Shown in pieces: positions 6,778 to 15,877 of a stretch of DNA of 46,129 bases. The DNA comes from a virus. A program made the translations under genes and the position numbers. Below the pieces are notes generated by a model, which was not told the origin of the DNA, ran no database searches, and worked only from the letters and a program-made list of their open reading frames with translations. The stretch is from the IMG/VR virus record IMGVR_UViG_3300036804_000175, positions 1-46,129 of that record. One strand, 5' to 3'. Positions within the stretch are counted from its first letter, which is position 1. Each line of letters starts with the position of its first letter.

Positions 6778-7047
6778 TCAGCCGAACTGATCGAACCAGA
6801 TGTGTGCTGTGATGAAGATCACGAATAGCATCCACATGATGAATGACAGCCACCAGGCGAGTGTGTGCACCGTGCTCTGGATAGCGACGGCCACACCAAG
6901 CTCTGAGCGCGAATAATATGACAGCGTGTTGTCAACATGCAGTGGGTGCTGAAACAGCGCGATTGTTTCTGGGATCCCGAATCCTGTAATCAGCCAGACC
7001 GAGCTGATAATCAGGAATATAGGCCACCACTTCGACCCCCAGGTCAT
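6778..7047 (-). CDS. Two-pass membrane protein in lysis cluster (89 aa)
   Basis: There are two hydrophobic segments: about 7-25 (WWPIFLIISSVWLITGFGI) and about 62-83 (LAWWLSFIMWMLFVIFIT). The protein is rich in Trp. It overlaps the end of the r1t-like holin gene by 4 bases, so it is translationally coupled to it. A hairpin-shaped two-pass protein next to a holin could be a second holin, an antiholin or a membrane modulator; the sequence does not decide. Confidence 0.75.
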   Translation of the reverse strand: MTWGSKWWPIFLIISSVWLITGFGIPETIALFQHPLHVDNTLSYYSRSELGVAVAIQSTVHTLAWWLSFIMWMLFVIFITAHIWFDQFG

Positions 7048-7400
7048 CTTGGAGACCCTTGCGACGAAAGCTCTGCTGGCTCGATGTTCAGGGAGACGGA
7101 CTTACGGCCGCTGTCAACGACTTCCTGAGGATGAGTAGTGAGATCGAGCCGGTAGATGTTCTTGGCCGGATCACGCGTGTCGATCAGCAGTTTCCCATCG
7201 GCCGGAGGCACATACCCCAGACTTGAAATTGACAGGACTACTCCCAGGAACGCATCCACTGCCACGATAGTTCCCACGACGGCCTGGGCATCTGGAAAGT
7301 TCCACAGTCCCGCTAGAGCGAAATACAGTGTTCCAGCGGCAGGAAAATAGATCTGTGCCAGAGATTTTAGGGTGTTGTATACTAGGTTTGTAAATTTCAT
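7044..7400 (-). CDS. r1t-like holin (118 aa)
   Basis: Likely holin, forming lesions in the cytoplasmic membrane at the end of infection. The pattern YFPAAGTLYFALAGLW - ~10 residues - VVGTIVAVDAFLGVVLSI is that of the phage r1t holin family: two membrane helices at about 18-35 and 40-60. A hydrophilic tail of about 55 residues follows, longer than in many members. It lies in a run of four overlapping membrane-protein genes (8172-6778). The GH25 endolysin is not here but 22 kb upstream in the operon. Confidence 0.8.
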   Translation of the reverse strand: MKFTNLVYNTLKSLAQIYFPAAGTLYFALAGLWNFPDAQAVVGTIVAVDAFLGVVLSISSLGYVPPADGKLLIDTRDPAKNIYRLDLTTHPQEVVDSGRKSVSLNIEPAELSSQGSPR

Positions 7401-7756
7401 AATGCCTCTCCTGTTTTTCCCTCAAGCGAGGAAATACGTTCCCTAAGCCATTCATTGTCATGTTCCAGATCAGTCACACGAGACCGCAATCTGTCGTTTT
7501 CGACACGAAGCAATGACATTTCTGAAATATGACCTCTGAGCTCATCTATCTGATCTTGAGCATCACGAAGCTGATGACGCAAGTCAGTTATCACACCCGA
7601 CTGTACTATGACTGCGCCTTGTGCAGCATCTACCACTATTTTGGATCCTTCAGGACGAGCCCGGATCAAAGCGGCCAATCCTCCGCCGCCAAAAATAGCA
7701 ATAATGACTCCTACAATATATGGAATCCAGCCAGGAGGAAGACCCGAATCACCCAT
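7397..7756 (-). CDS. Membrane-anchored coiled-coil protein (119 aa)
   Basis: An N-terminal membrane helix (about 10-30, WIPYIVGVIIAIFGGGGLAA) is followed by a long heptad-rich coiled coil from about 55 to 112 (DLRHQLRDAQDQIDELRGHI, then further Leu-rich heptads). The layout matches spanin-like or holin-accessory proteins of Gram-positive phages. It overlaps both neighbours (7756 start/stop and 7397-7400), so it belongs to the lysis cluster. Exact role unknown. Confidence 0.75.
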   Translation of the reverse strand: MGDSGLPPGWIPYIVGVIIAIFGGGGLAALIRARPEGSKIVVDAAQGAVIVQSGVITDLRHQLRDAQDQIDELRGHISEMSLLRVENDRLRSRVTDLEHDNEWLRERISSLEGKTGEAL

Positions 7757-8172
7757 TATTCCCCCCTTTGCTCATTCCGGATCCGGACCAAAGTATCTCC
7801 TCGACGAATCATCCTGAATCGGGCGATGGCTGCCCATACCACAGCAGCGTAAAATATACCTGTTTCTGCGAACGCGGAGTCAACGAAACCGAACAAGTCA
7901 CCGAACAATATGAACCGGGAAGCAAACACAGCAAGCACTAGCAGCAACCCCGCCATTTCGATTCGCCGAACAGCAGTCATAACTCCTGTGGCTATCATGA
8001 CTCCGGCAATGACTGTAACGACATTAAATATATCTGCTTCCCAGAATGGAAGCGCGTCTAGCACAACGTCAGTAGATCCCCAGTGAGCAATTTGCGCGAT
8101 CCCAGAAATAATCAGCAATACAGCAATCGCAGTTTCGAATGGCGCGATAGTTGCAAGCCGGAATGGTTTCAT
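7756..8172 (-). CDS. Four-pass membrane protein (138 aa)
   Basis: Four predicted membrane helices: about 10-30, 44-66, 70-88 and 100-120, with short loops and a charged C-terminus (RMIRRGDTLVRIRNEQRGE). No conserved motif recognised. It is the first gene of the membrane cluster after the tail genes, and its stop overlaps the start of the coiled-coil gene. It may assist lysis or modify the envelope; this is inference from position. Confidence 0.7.
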   Translation of the reverse strand: MKPFRLATIAPFETAIAVLLIISGIAQIAHWGSTDVVLDALPFWEADIFNVVTVIAGVMIATGVMTAVRRIEMAGLLLVLAVFASRFILFGDLFGFVDSAFAETGIFYAAVVWAAIARFRMIRRGDTLVRIRNEQRGE

Positions 8173-8183
8173 ACCTCTCCGTT

Positions 8184-8999
8184 CTAGTTAGTAGTTTCCC
8201 AGACGCCGTCTTTACGTACAAACGGAGTTGCTGGAGACCACACGCCTGCATTACGGACATACGGAATAACAGTCACCCACGAACCCGAGTGACGAATATG
8301 GATTCCTGTGTTGGCTGTAACATAAAGCGGAGCAGAAGGAAGAGAATATCCTTTATTGTACTTCGCTTTGTTAATGGCATAAACTACATATGTGTATTGC
8401 TGACCAGGGACAAGATCTGTGAAATTCCTTGTCTTGCTTGGGCTTGATGGATATGCAAGTGGTGTTCCAGACATCCCATGACCAAGATATCTTTTCACTA
8501 CGTACTGAATGGTACTTGGGTCATACCCGCCGCCATCACTTGGTGTTTGCCAGCTTACTGTTACCGAATTTGGCGTGAGGTTAGTAGCTTGCACATTCTG
8601 AGGTGCAGTTGGAGGTGCTTTTATGTGGTCCAGGACTAGCTGAGTCCATTGGGATTGGTTGTTCCCAAATGTCGACTTGCCAGTAAACCCAAAGTTGACC
8701 TGGAAATTGACAGTCAGGTCTCCACGGTTACTGTGCCTGCAGGCAAACGTATGGTCTATAAACACCATTTGCTCACCAGGGTCGAGGTTATACGGCCACC
8801 TGTTGCCCTGGTAGAAATGGAAGCCAAGAATCCAGGAACCTCTTCCGGCACCAAAGACACGACCGCTAGCCAGGCTTTGCACAAAGCCCTGAACACGAAC
8901 CTGGGAAGTGAGAGTGGATTCATCTTGTGAGACCTGTGTGACTGTATTGATCAGCCGGCCAGCCGTGCCAATTCTTCCCTGTTCTGAGGCCGAATTCAT
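8184..8999 (-). CDS. Minor tail protein with FN3 domain and W-repeats (271 aa)
   Basis: The N-terminal beta-rich domain (1-125) is followed by a fibronectin type III domain at about 129-230 (start APQNVQATNLTPNSVTVSW). The C-terminal tail has three 13-residue repeats with Trp at 241, 254 and 267 (pattern VRxxGVWxxAxPF). The same 13-residue Trp repeat occurs in the 675-aa tail protein at 26230-28257. It is the last gene of the tail operon, and its start overlaps the stop of the 96-aa gene. Likely located at the tail tip, perhaps binding carbohydrate. Confidence 0.8.
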   Translation of the reverse strand: MNSASEQGRIGTAGRLINTVTQVSQDESTLTSQVRVQGFVQSLASGRVFGAGRGSWILGFHFYQGNRWPYNLDPGEQMVFIDHTFACRHSNRGDLTVNFQVNFGFTGKSTFGNNQSQWTQLVLDHIKAPPTAPQNVQATNLTPNSVTVSWQTPSDGGGYDPSTIQYVVKRYLGHGMSGTPLAYPSSPSKTRNFTDLVPGQQYTYVVYAINKAKYNKGYSLPSAPLYVTANTGIHIRHSGSWVTVIPYVRNAGVWSPATPFVRKDGVWETTN

Positions 9000-9289
9000 C
9001 AGCCCACAATCCTGAGATAGATGTTTCCGTCCACTGACCCGCCTACTGCATCAGAAGGAGGATCGGTACCCGCACTGATCCCCAGGTTGGCTCGTCCTGT
9101 GACTGTATCTGAGGCCCCTGTGCCACCGTTAGCAACAGGCCAGACAGTAGGAATTTTGCCCAGAACCTGTGCTATGAAGTCTCTTGTTCTGTTGATCTCT
9201 TGTGCGCCAAGTTTGACCTCACCGTCAGGATCCCCAGACCCAGGAACAAGTGGGTAACCCGCTGCTGCAGCATCATCGCCAATCGCCAT
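8999..9289 (-). CDS. Short tail-fibre-type protein (96 aa)
   Basis: The centre carries the tail-fibre signature VANGGTGASDTVTGRANLGI (about 51-70), found where fibres attach or trimerise. The N-terminus has a helix EINRTRDFIAQVLGKI. At 96 residues it is only a base-plate or fibre-connector fragment compared with complete fibres. It lies between the gp37-like and FN3 tail genes. Confidence 0.75.
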   Translation of the reverse strand: MAIGDDAAAAGYPLVPGSGDPDGEVKLGAQEINRTRDFIAQVLGKIPTVWPVANGGTGASDTVTGRANLGISAGTDPPSDAVGGSVDGNIYLRIVG

Positions 9290-9300
9290 AAATATACCTC

Positions 9301-10467
9301 CTAAAGATCATCCCAGTGAACAGACGGATCGACGTCGTCCCAGACCTGAGTTCCAGGCCATGCGTTCCAGGATCCCGGTGTAATGGTGTCCACCAGTGTG
9401 AGCGTAGGATATGCGTGTTCTCCGGTGTTATCCGAGGAGAATATCTGCTCAGTGATAAGCATGAAGTTTCCCTGGTTAAGGTCATTACGCTCTTCTACAA
9501 CGTCACCAAGGTTATAGTCTGTGCCATAAATATACGGCGAGTTTGGCGGAAGCTGCCCATCAAATGAGTATATGTTTCTCTGAGCGGCAAGAGCCATCAT
9601 TCCTTCTTGCTGAAGAGCGGCATCAAGATCTGGTCCTGCAACGCCGTTGTTGTTTGAGTTCACAAGAAGCACACGACGATCTCGTCCAGATCCGCTCAAA
9701 TTTGCCCCCGGGGCAAACACCATCCTGCTTCCGTTCTGGGCAAACACATAGGCAACAGACTTAAACGGGGCGGTGGATGATAGGTAGCTTATCTTGCTGA
9801 GATTCTCCATGTTTGGGCCAAATATAACAGGTTTGCGGACAGTCTGGCCTGTCGTTAGGTCATTCCCAGTGTAAATCTCGAAATATATGCGGCCTTTATC
9901 GCCATCTTTAACAAGGCGGAAACCAAGATTGTAAGTACTGCAAAGCTTCTGCAACGTATTGTAAAGCGTGTCCGGAGCCGCGGTCAGTGTGATGTTGTCG
10001 GTCGGTTGCGGAATACTTCCTGTAGGAAGAAGAGTCCCGAATGTGTAAAACGGAATGCTATCGTGAGTGTCAAACACTGTCCGGACGCAAACGGCATTGA
10101 ACAGCTCATTAGCTATCACTGTGGGTGTTCCAGACAAGACCCAGTTTGGGGTTGTGGTAGTGTCTGTGAGCGCCGGCATCGCTACACGATCGTCGAGCAG
10201 CGCTTCGAGCGTTTTGCCAGTAACTGTGATCAGGCGTGTTCCGTCATCTGCGGTATCGTCAGTAACAGTATCGACAATAGCAACGTAGTTCGAGCCTTTC
10301 CTGGTGATCCAGGTTTCCGGTGCCAACTGACTTCGGCTGGACACCGTTGACTTGGTTATTATCTGGAAGTCTCCAAAAGCGAAATATCGCTCAGTCCAGA
10401 TTACCGACTCGAAACCTTCTATTACTTCGTTTCGGCGAAGACTATCGTCAAGAGTATAATACTCCAT
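9301..10467 (-). CDS. ReqiPepy6 gp37-like minor tail protein (388 aa)
   Basis: This matches the Siphovirus ReqiPepy6 gp37-like family, a tail-tip or base-plate hub protein of actinobacteriophages: an N-terminal VIWTERYFAFGDFQI motif, the PxTWITRKGSN segment, VTGKTLEALLDDR (about 83-95) and a C-terminal YNLGDVVEERND region. ATG at 10467 overlaps the TGA of the upstream gene (ATGA) with GGAGG six bases before it; a TTG one codon earlier is not needed. It is preceded by the distal tail protein, as usual. Confidence 0.85.
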   Translation of the reverse strand: MEYYTLDDSLRRNEVIEGFESVIWTERYFAFGDFQIITKSTVSSRSQLAPETWITRKGSNYVAIVDTVTDDTADDGTRLITVTGKTLEALLDDRVAMPALTDTTTTPNWVLSGTPTVIANELFNAVCVRTVFDTHDSIPFYTFGTLLPTGSIPQPTDNITLTAAPDTLYNTLQKLCSTYNLGFRLVKDGDKGRIYFEIYTGNDLTTGQTVRKPVIFGPNMENLSKISYLSSTAPFKSVAYVFAQNGSRMVFAPGANLSGSGRDRRVLLVNSNNNGVAGPDLDAALQQEGMMALAAQRNIYSFDGQLPPNSPYIYGTDYNLGDVVEERNDLNQGNFMLITEQIFSSDNTGEHAYPTLTLVDTITPGSWNAWPGTQVWDDVDPSVHWDDL

Positions 10468-11291
10468 CAAAGTCCTCCGTACAACGGAGTATACGATATT
10501 GTGAAAGGAACACCCGCGGTTGGCGTCACAATCTTAAGTGAGTTGCTTCCCCTCTTCAGGGAAATCCATGCTGATGTCAAATCGTAATACGAGAGAAGTG
10601 AACTTGGCAAACCACTTCTTATAAGCGTAATAGCTTTTGAGCCAGGAATAGTGTTGATGACAACTGTGTCGCCAGCAATGAAGTTGCTGGTTATTGTCAT
10701 TTTCTGCAGCTCTCCATCTGGAGCTGTATTAGTTAGAACCAGTTCACTGATAACTCGATCGACATTCAGAGTAAATATGAATCCTGTGTCAGACGTGCCC
10801 CCGTAGTCAATTATCGTGGGAGAAGTGTTATCAGTCCTTGAGACCCCACTGATAGTTTGCAACATTGGCCCATAGAAATCTGGCTTATAGCAAATGATTG
10901 ACACATCTACCTCGGGGTCGGCCGAGAACATCACATTTGCGAAACTCTCGACCTGACCCGGGGTAACAGCAAACAAGACGCCGTCAAATATAAAGCCCAT
11001 TATTATCAGAGCCTTGGGCATAAGATAGTCATACAAAGCTGAACGCAGAGACCGGACATCGTTTGTTGCCCAGTTTGGCTCGATCCCTAGCTTCATGGTA
11101 ATGTTGCGTGTGCCTCGCTGAGCATTCTGGGGGTCAGCTCCATCTTGCTGGGCAAGTGATGAAGTAGTCAGAGTGGCGTCGACTGGGTCCAGACCTTCAA
11201 TGTCTCTGACCGCATATCCCGACGAAGTATCGGCCAGGGGAAGAGTCAGCGTGTTGCCGCGATTATTAGTTATTGTTACTGCTGTTAGCAC
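10467..11291 (-). CDS. Distal tail protein, Dit-like (274 aa)
   Basis: Probable distal tail (Dit) or siphovirus tail component linking tail tube and tip. Seen: an N-terminal beta-strand VTITNNRGNTLTLPL, GLDPVDATLTTSSLAQQDGA and a central PGQVESFANVMFSADPEVDV, then a C-terminal galectin-like beta-rich half. Its position directly after the tape-measure gene and before the gp37-like gene is standard. The start is GTG at 11291, overlapping the end of the tape-measure gene by 26 bases. Confidence 0.85.
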   Translation of the reverse strand: MLTAVTITNNRGNTLTLPLADTSSGYAVRDIEGLDPVDATLTTSSLAQQDGADPQNAQRGTRNITMKLGIEPNWATNDVRSLRSALYDYLMPKALIIMGFIFDGVLFAVTPGQVESFANVMFSADPEVDVSIICYKPDFYGPMLQTISGVSRTDNTSPTIIDYGGTSDTGFIFTLNVDRVISELVLTNTAPDGELQKMTITSNFIAGDTVVINTIPGSKAITLIRSGLPSSLLSYYDLTSAWISLKRGSNSLKIVTPTAGVPFTISYTPLYGGL

Positions 11292-14200
11292 TCAGTGCCC
11301 CCTTTGCGATTGATAGCTGGTTCTTCGTCTTCCGGTAAATATCAGTAGCCGACAAAGCTGTCGGTGAAATGTTGGTCTGATTGAACTCGAGATATGTTCC
11401 GTTTTGTTTTGCAAGTCCTGCTGCAAATGCTGCCGCTGCATTGGCTGCAGATATGGAAGCAGCAGAAGTAGACGAGGCTGAAGCAGCAATCAGCTGATTC
11501 TTGCTGAGTGATGTCAGAGTGCCAAAGCCCTTCTTAGCCTGAGTAAGGTCTACCACAGGCGTTATTGTGGGCTGAAGTTCCAGGTTTGAATTGATCGCAT
11601 CATTGAGGCCGGTCATTGTCCTGGCGATCGCACCAAGCATGGCATTACCCATATTCGTGACCTCAGTTGTCGCAAGATGCGTGTTATCACTGACTCCTAG
11701 TGCTGTTCCAGCTGGAATCTGTGCTCCCACTTCATCCCTGAAACGCTTGGAAGGAGAACCAATGTGCAGGAAGTGCAACGCGCCGGACAAAGCACTCTTG
11801 GCCATACTCACCGCAGCGCTTACCACGCCGCCAATGCCGCCGACTATACCAGAAATGGTTCCTTGGATAATCGCACTGCCAAGGTTGTATGCTGCTGCCT
11901 GGAACTGCCCACTGCTCGAGCGGATCCTGTTAGCAACACCATTGACGAAACCTATGACCATGTTTATGCCAGCTGAAATTATACGAAGCTGAGCTCCAGC
12001 GATAGCATTTATAAATGCAATTACCAAGCCCACTGCGGCAGAGATAATGCTGCCAATTTTCCTGGATATACCGTTGATCAAGCCTACTATAAAGTTTGTT
12101 CCCGCGGAGACAAATTTGGGTATGTAACTTGTGGCTCTGTTGATCAACCCCAGAAGCAAATTCAGGAAGGTTGTCTCGATTCTGGGCGCATACTTGTTAA
12201 CGCCGCTGAGAACAGCATTCATGACTGCGCCAAATGCCGTAGCAGCTTTTGGAACCAGCTTTATAACAGCGTCTAGTACGGCAGACATGATAACCGTGAA
12301 TGCTTCAGTTATTGCTTTGCCGCCGGCGCCGATAGCCTTGGCGAATGCGACAACTCCCTGCCCGATCTTTGTGAATGCCAATGGAATAAGACCGAGCACA
12401 TTTCCAACGAACGACAATATAGCCACACCGGAAGCAGTTACTGCCACTGCCAGAGCGGTGAGACCGAGGCCAAACAAAGCTACTCCAGCACCGGCAGCCA
12501 GCAATCCCACTCCGAGAAGTGTGATAGCGACACCTAGCAGAAGCAGCGATGGAATAAGTGGTGTGAGCACAATTCCCGCCGCGGCCAAAATCACGAAAAC
12601 GCCAACCAGAGTAATTAGACCCTTGGCGATTCCTTCCCAGGAAATACCAGCCAGAGCAACTAGCACTGGTGCGAGAAGTCGCAAAGCCACTGCGACGACG
12701 AGTAGTGCTGCTGCTCCTGGAAGAGCCTCCGTCATCGCAATCATCGCGGCGGCAATGAGAATCAGTGATCCTGCCAGCACCACAAGGGCTTTGGCAATGC
12801 CCTCCCAGGACATCCCCCCCATGGATTTAAGTGCTTTGGACAGAATCACGAGAGCTGTGGCAACTAGCAGCAGGCCTACTGATGTGGCAATCATTTGCGG
12901 TGGCATCAACTGCATTGCAAGAGCAATGATCACCAGTGCTGCACCAACAGAAACAAGTCCTTTTACCAGTGTCCCAACAGACAAGGATCCGAGTGTCTGC
13001 ACAACTTGGGAAATGACGAGAAGTGCTGCACCGAGCAGCAGCATTGCAGAAGATGTGCGAAGAGTCTGCTCACCACTTATCTTATTGAATCCAGCGAGCA
13101 CTAGCAGCAATGCCGCAATCGTGCCTACACCCTTAGCCAGGTTGCCAAGTGACATACCACCAAGACGGCCAACAGCCAAAGCCAGAATGTTCAGCGCAAC
13201 AGCCATGACTTGCATGGAATAAGCAGTGGCAATTGAGCCCTTAAGGTCTTTAGACAGAACCAGCATCGTGATGCTGAGTTCGGCGAGAAGAACACCAATT
13301 GCGGTTAGTCCCTTGGCAAGCTGAGTCCAGCTGAACTGTGCAAAGATCGCAACAGCGCCGGCCAAGATCAGAATGGCCACAGCCAGTGCATTCAAGGCCA
13401 GGCTGATGGCTGCCATTTTGACTATGCCGGCCGAACCTGCAACCTTGACCACTACTGACATGGCAGTAATGAGCTCAGTCATTACAACTGTGATCGCGGT
13501 AAGCGCCTTGACCAGGTTCTTGGTATCAATGAGAGACAAGACCAGCAATGAGACTGTCAGCAAGCCTACGGCTATTGCTATCTTCTGCAGGATTCCGGCC
13601 TTCAGGTTTGCCTGCATGGTCTTGAGCGTAGTTGTCAGGCTTTCGAACGACTCCTTGATGGTGTCGAACAAGCCTTTTCCTGATCCCTTGCCGAAGTTGG
13701 CTATGAGCGCCTTGATCTTAAGCAGAATGCCACCGACGATGATCTCGTTCAGCAATCCAACGATTATGTTGAAATTGCCACTCCTGATCCCGGCCGCAAT
13801 TGCCGAAGCAAGATGCGAGAAGATCTCACCAATCTTCTGAACGAAGGAATTAGCACCTCCGGCAGCTGAAGAAGCAGCACTTCCAAAGTGAGCAAAGTAG
13901 CCGATGACTGTTCCGAGTATTTTGATCGGAATTGACAACACCGTACCGAGAAATTGGAAGAACTTGGTGAACGCGTCACCGGCTTCTATTGCTTTTCGCA
14001 GGTTGGTGATCCAGGATGCGATCATGGCAATAAACGTGAGAAAGCCACCGCTACTGTGCGATGCTGCGCCGCCTACTTTGCTGAACCCACCAACAAGAGA
14101 ACTAATCAAATCTCCGACAATTTTGAAAACTGAGAAGACACCTTCGAAGATTGTCTTCACATCTGCTGCATCTTTAGCACTGAGCTTAAGATGCTTAGAG

Positions 14201-15483
14201 AAATTGTCAAGAGCGGTTGTTAGTGTATATAGTGAGTTGCCAGTACCTGCCGGCGGGAAGACATCGTGGAAAGCGCTCCCCACCACATGCATAATCGATG
14301 CGAGGAATTTAAACCCATTCGTGAAAGCATCAATAAGTTTTGCGCGTCCGCCGAGATCATTCCATTGCTGAAGAAATCTAGCCAGATCATAAATCGGTTT
14401 GGTGAAGAAATTTTCCAGATTATTGTGAAGTTTTGACAAAGTTCCAGTTGCCTGGCCTATGTTGCCAATAAGCGCTTCAAATACTCGCGACCAAGCAGTA
14501 GCTACCTCTTCCTTAAGAGCCTGGAAGAGCTGACTGATAGTCCTGATCTGAGTCGCCGACTGAACAGCAATATGCGCCTGCTTCAGAATGGCGTCTGCTT
14601 CTTGTTTGGTGTACCCCAGCGCAATCAGCTGATGCTTGCTCAGATCACCGGTGAAAGTATCAAGCGTCTGTGTCAGAATCTTAGAAGAAAGCCACCCTTG
14701 CTGCAGCGAGTTGCGGAAGCTTCCAGCTTTCTTGATGATTGCATCGATATTGACGCCGGTAGCTCTTGCTGTCGTTACAAGAGCATTCTGGAATACCTTA
14801 CCGCCAAGTCCAGCATTTACGACTGAGTTCCAGTCTTGCAGTTTAACGCGTCCTGCTGCAATGGCCTGTGACAGCTGATACATTGCATTCGAAGCTTGAT
14901 CTGCGCTTGAGCCAGACAAAGCCGCCAGGTTTGCAATGCCCTTGATTGAGGACACTGCGGTTTTAAGCCCAACACCTGCAGCAGTAAACGTTCCAATGTT
15001 TTTGGCCATTTGGCCGAAGTTATACACAGTAAGATTTGCATAAGTATTGAGCTGGTTTAGAGCAGCTGTAACTTGTTTGAGTGTTGTTCCCTCAGAAGAT
15101 GTGTTGGCAAGAATAGTCTGGATAGCGTTGATTTTGGTTTCGTAAACGTCCAGGCCTGCTTTGATTGGATCAATCGTCAAAGCCTTTACCGCAGTTATTC
15201 CTGCATTAACTGCCCGGTTTGCAATCGTTGCCAAGGCCGTGGTGCCCACAATGCCCAGATGAGTAAATTTCCCAGCAAGGCCCTCTAGGCCGTTGGAAAT
15301 GCCCTTAAGCGAGAAACGTTTGCCAGCAGCATCTAGGCTGTTCAGATCTCCTTCAGAGCCTTTCAGGCTGTTAAGACCACTTTTGAGGGTTTGCAGAGCG
15401 TTAACACTGGCTCTTATCTCAGCTACAAACGAAGAGCCCCTGAAGGACATTTCAACGATACGTTCATCGATATTACCCGCCAC
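11266..15483 (-). CDS. Tail tape-measure protein (1405 aa)
   Basis: The longest tail gene; it sets tail length and fills the tube. The N-terminal 400 residues hold the conserved tape-measure domain (ETKINAIQTILANTSSEGTT, SAMYQLSQAIAAG-like segment, WNSVVNAGLGGKVFQ). The middle is extremely hydrophobic, with about six repeats of 56-65 residues, each beginning LAKGLTAI or similar and containing two hydrophobic helices. Near the end a LHIGSPSKRFRDEVG segment matches the conserved tape-measure C-terminal motif. A tail of about 200 nm would fit 1405 residues at 0.15 nm each. Confidence 0.95.
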   Translation of the reverse strand: MAGNIDERIVEMSFRGSSFVAEIRASVNALQTLKSGLNSLKGSEGDLNSLDAAGKRFSLKGISNGLEGLAGKFTHLGIVGTTALATIANRAVNAGITAVKALTIDPIKAGLDVYETKINAIQTILANTSSEGTTLKQVTAALNQLNTYANLTVYNFGQMAKNIGTFTAAGVGLKTAVSSIKGIANLAALSGSSADQASNAMYQLSQAIAAGRVKLQDWNSVVNAGLGGKVFQNALVTTARATGVNIDAIIKKAGSFRNSLQQGWLSSKILTQTLDTFTGDLSKHQLIALGYTKQEADAILKQAHIAVQSATQIRTISQLFQALKEEVATAWSRVFEALIGNIGQATGTLSKLHNNLENFFTKPIYDLARFLQQWNDLGGRAKLIDAFTNGFKFLASIMHVVGSAFHDVFPPAGTGNSLYTLTTALDNFSKHLKLSAKDAADVKTIFEGVFSVFKIVGDLISSLVGGFSKVGGAASHSSGGFLTFIAMIASWITNLRKAIEAGDAFTKFFQFLGTVLSIPIKILGTVIGYFAHFGSAASSAAGGANSFVQKIGEIFSHLASAIAAGIRSGNFNIIVGLLNEIIVGGILLKIKALIANFGKGSGKGLFDTIKESFESLTTTLKTMQANLKAGILQKIAIAVGLLTVSLLVLSLIDTKNLVKALTAITVVMTELITAMSVVVKVAGSAGIVKMAAISLALNALAVAILILAGAVAIFAQFSWTQLAKGLTAIGVLLAELSITMLVLSKDLKGSIATAYSMQVMAVALNILALAVGRLGGMSLGNLAKGVGTIAALLLVLAGFNKISGEQTLRTSSAMLLLGAALLVISQVVQTLGSLSVGTLVKGLVSVGAALVIIALAMQLMPPQMIATSVGLLLVATALVILSKALKSMGGMSWEGIAKALVVLAGSLILIAAAMIAMTEALPGAAALLVVAVALRLLAPVLVALAGISWEGIAKGLITLVGVFVILAAAGIVLTPLIPSLLLLGVAITLLGVGLLAAGAGVALFGLGLTALAVAVTASGVAILSFVGNVLGLIPLAFTKIGQGVVAFAKAIGAGGKAITEAFTVIMSAVLDAVIKLVPKAATAFGAVMNAVLSGVNKYAPRIETTFLNLLLGLINRATSYIPKFVSAGTNFIVGLINGISRKIGSIISAAVGLVIAFINAIAGAQLRIISAGINMVIGFVNGVANRIRSSSGQFQAAAYNLGSAIIQGTISGIVGGIGGVVSAAVSMAKSALSGALHFLHIGSPSKRFRDEVGAQIPAGTALGVSDNTHLATTEVTNMGNAMLGAIARTMTGLNDAINSNLELQPTITPVVDLTQAKKGFGTLTSLSKNQLIAASASSTSAASISAANAAAAFAAGLAKQNGTYLEFNQTNISPTALSATDIYRKTKNQLSIAKGALSANSSNNN

Positions 15484-15862
15484 CAGACGTCACCTCCCTC
15501 CAGACATCATTTGCTATCTCATCAAATATAGGCTGAATCGCAGGGTTAATATAATCTCTTCCCTGAACATAGCCTCCTGTGCCAGTTCCATGGCCGAACT
15601 GAAGCATTATGGCAATCGGAGTCCCGAACTCATCTTTGTGAGTGTTAGTCCACCAGATAGTCACATCGCTTCCGCTTTTTACAATCTCGTAATCCCAGGA
15701 AGCGGCAGTTACGCCCGACCTTTCAGGAGTTGCAGCAGCCAGAGCGGCAACGCCCCGGCGTGCATATGTATCAAGAAAGGCATACTGACGCCCTTTAGTC
15801 AGTGCGGAAAGAAACCTCTCTGTGCGATCAAAAGAGCCAGTGGTAGTGATTTGCAGAGGCAT
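15473..15862 (-). CDS. HK97 gp10-like neck/tail completion protein (129 aa)
   Basis: The pattern RRGVAALAAATPERSG, SWDYEIV and LQFGHGTGTGGYVQGRDYIN is the conserved core of the HK97 gp10-like family (minor capsid/tail completion). Such genes usually lie between head-connector and tail-tube genes; here it sits directly before the tape measure, its stop overlapping that start by 11 bases. ATG at 15862 has AAAGGAG upstream. Confidence 0.85.
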   Translation of the reverse strand: MPLQITTTGSFDRTERFLSALTKGRQYAFLDTYARRGVAALAAATPERSGVTAASWDYEIVKSGSDVTIWWTNTHKDEFGTPIAIMLQFGHGTGTGGYVQGRDYINPAIQPIFDEIANDVWREVTSGGG

Positions 15863-15877
15863 TGAGCTCCTTTCGCA

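Noticed and set aside
12131-13222. 363-codon open frame on the plus strand
   Set aside because: It lies opposite the hydrophobic repeats of the tape-measure gene; low-complexity Ala/Thr/Pro composition and no ribosome site mark it as a shadow frame.
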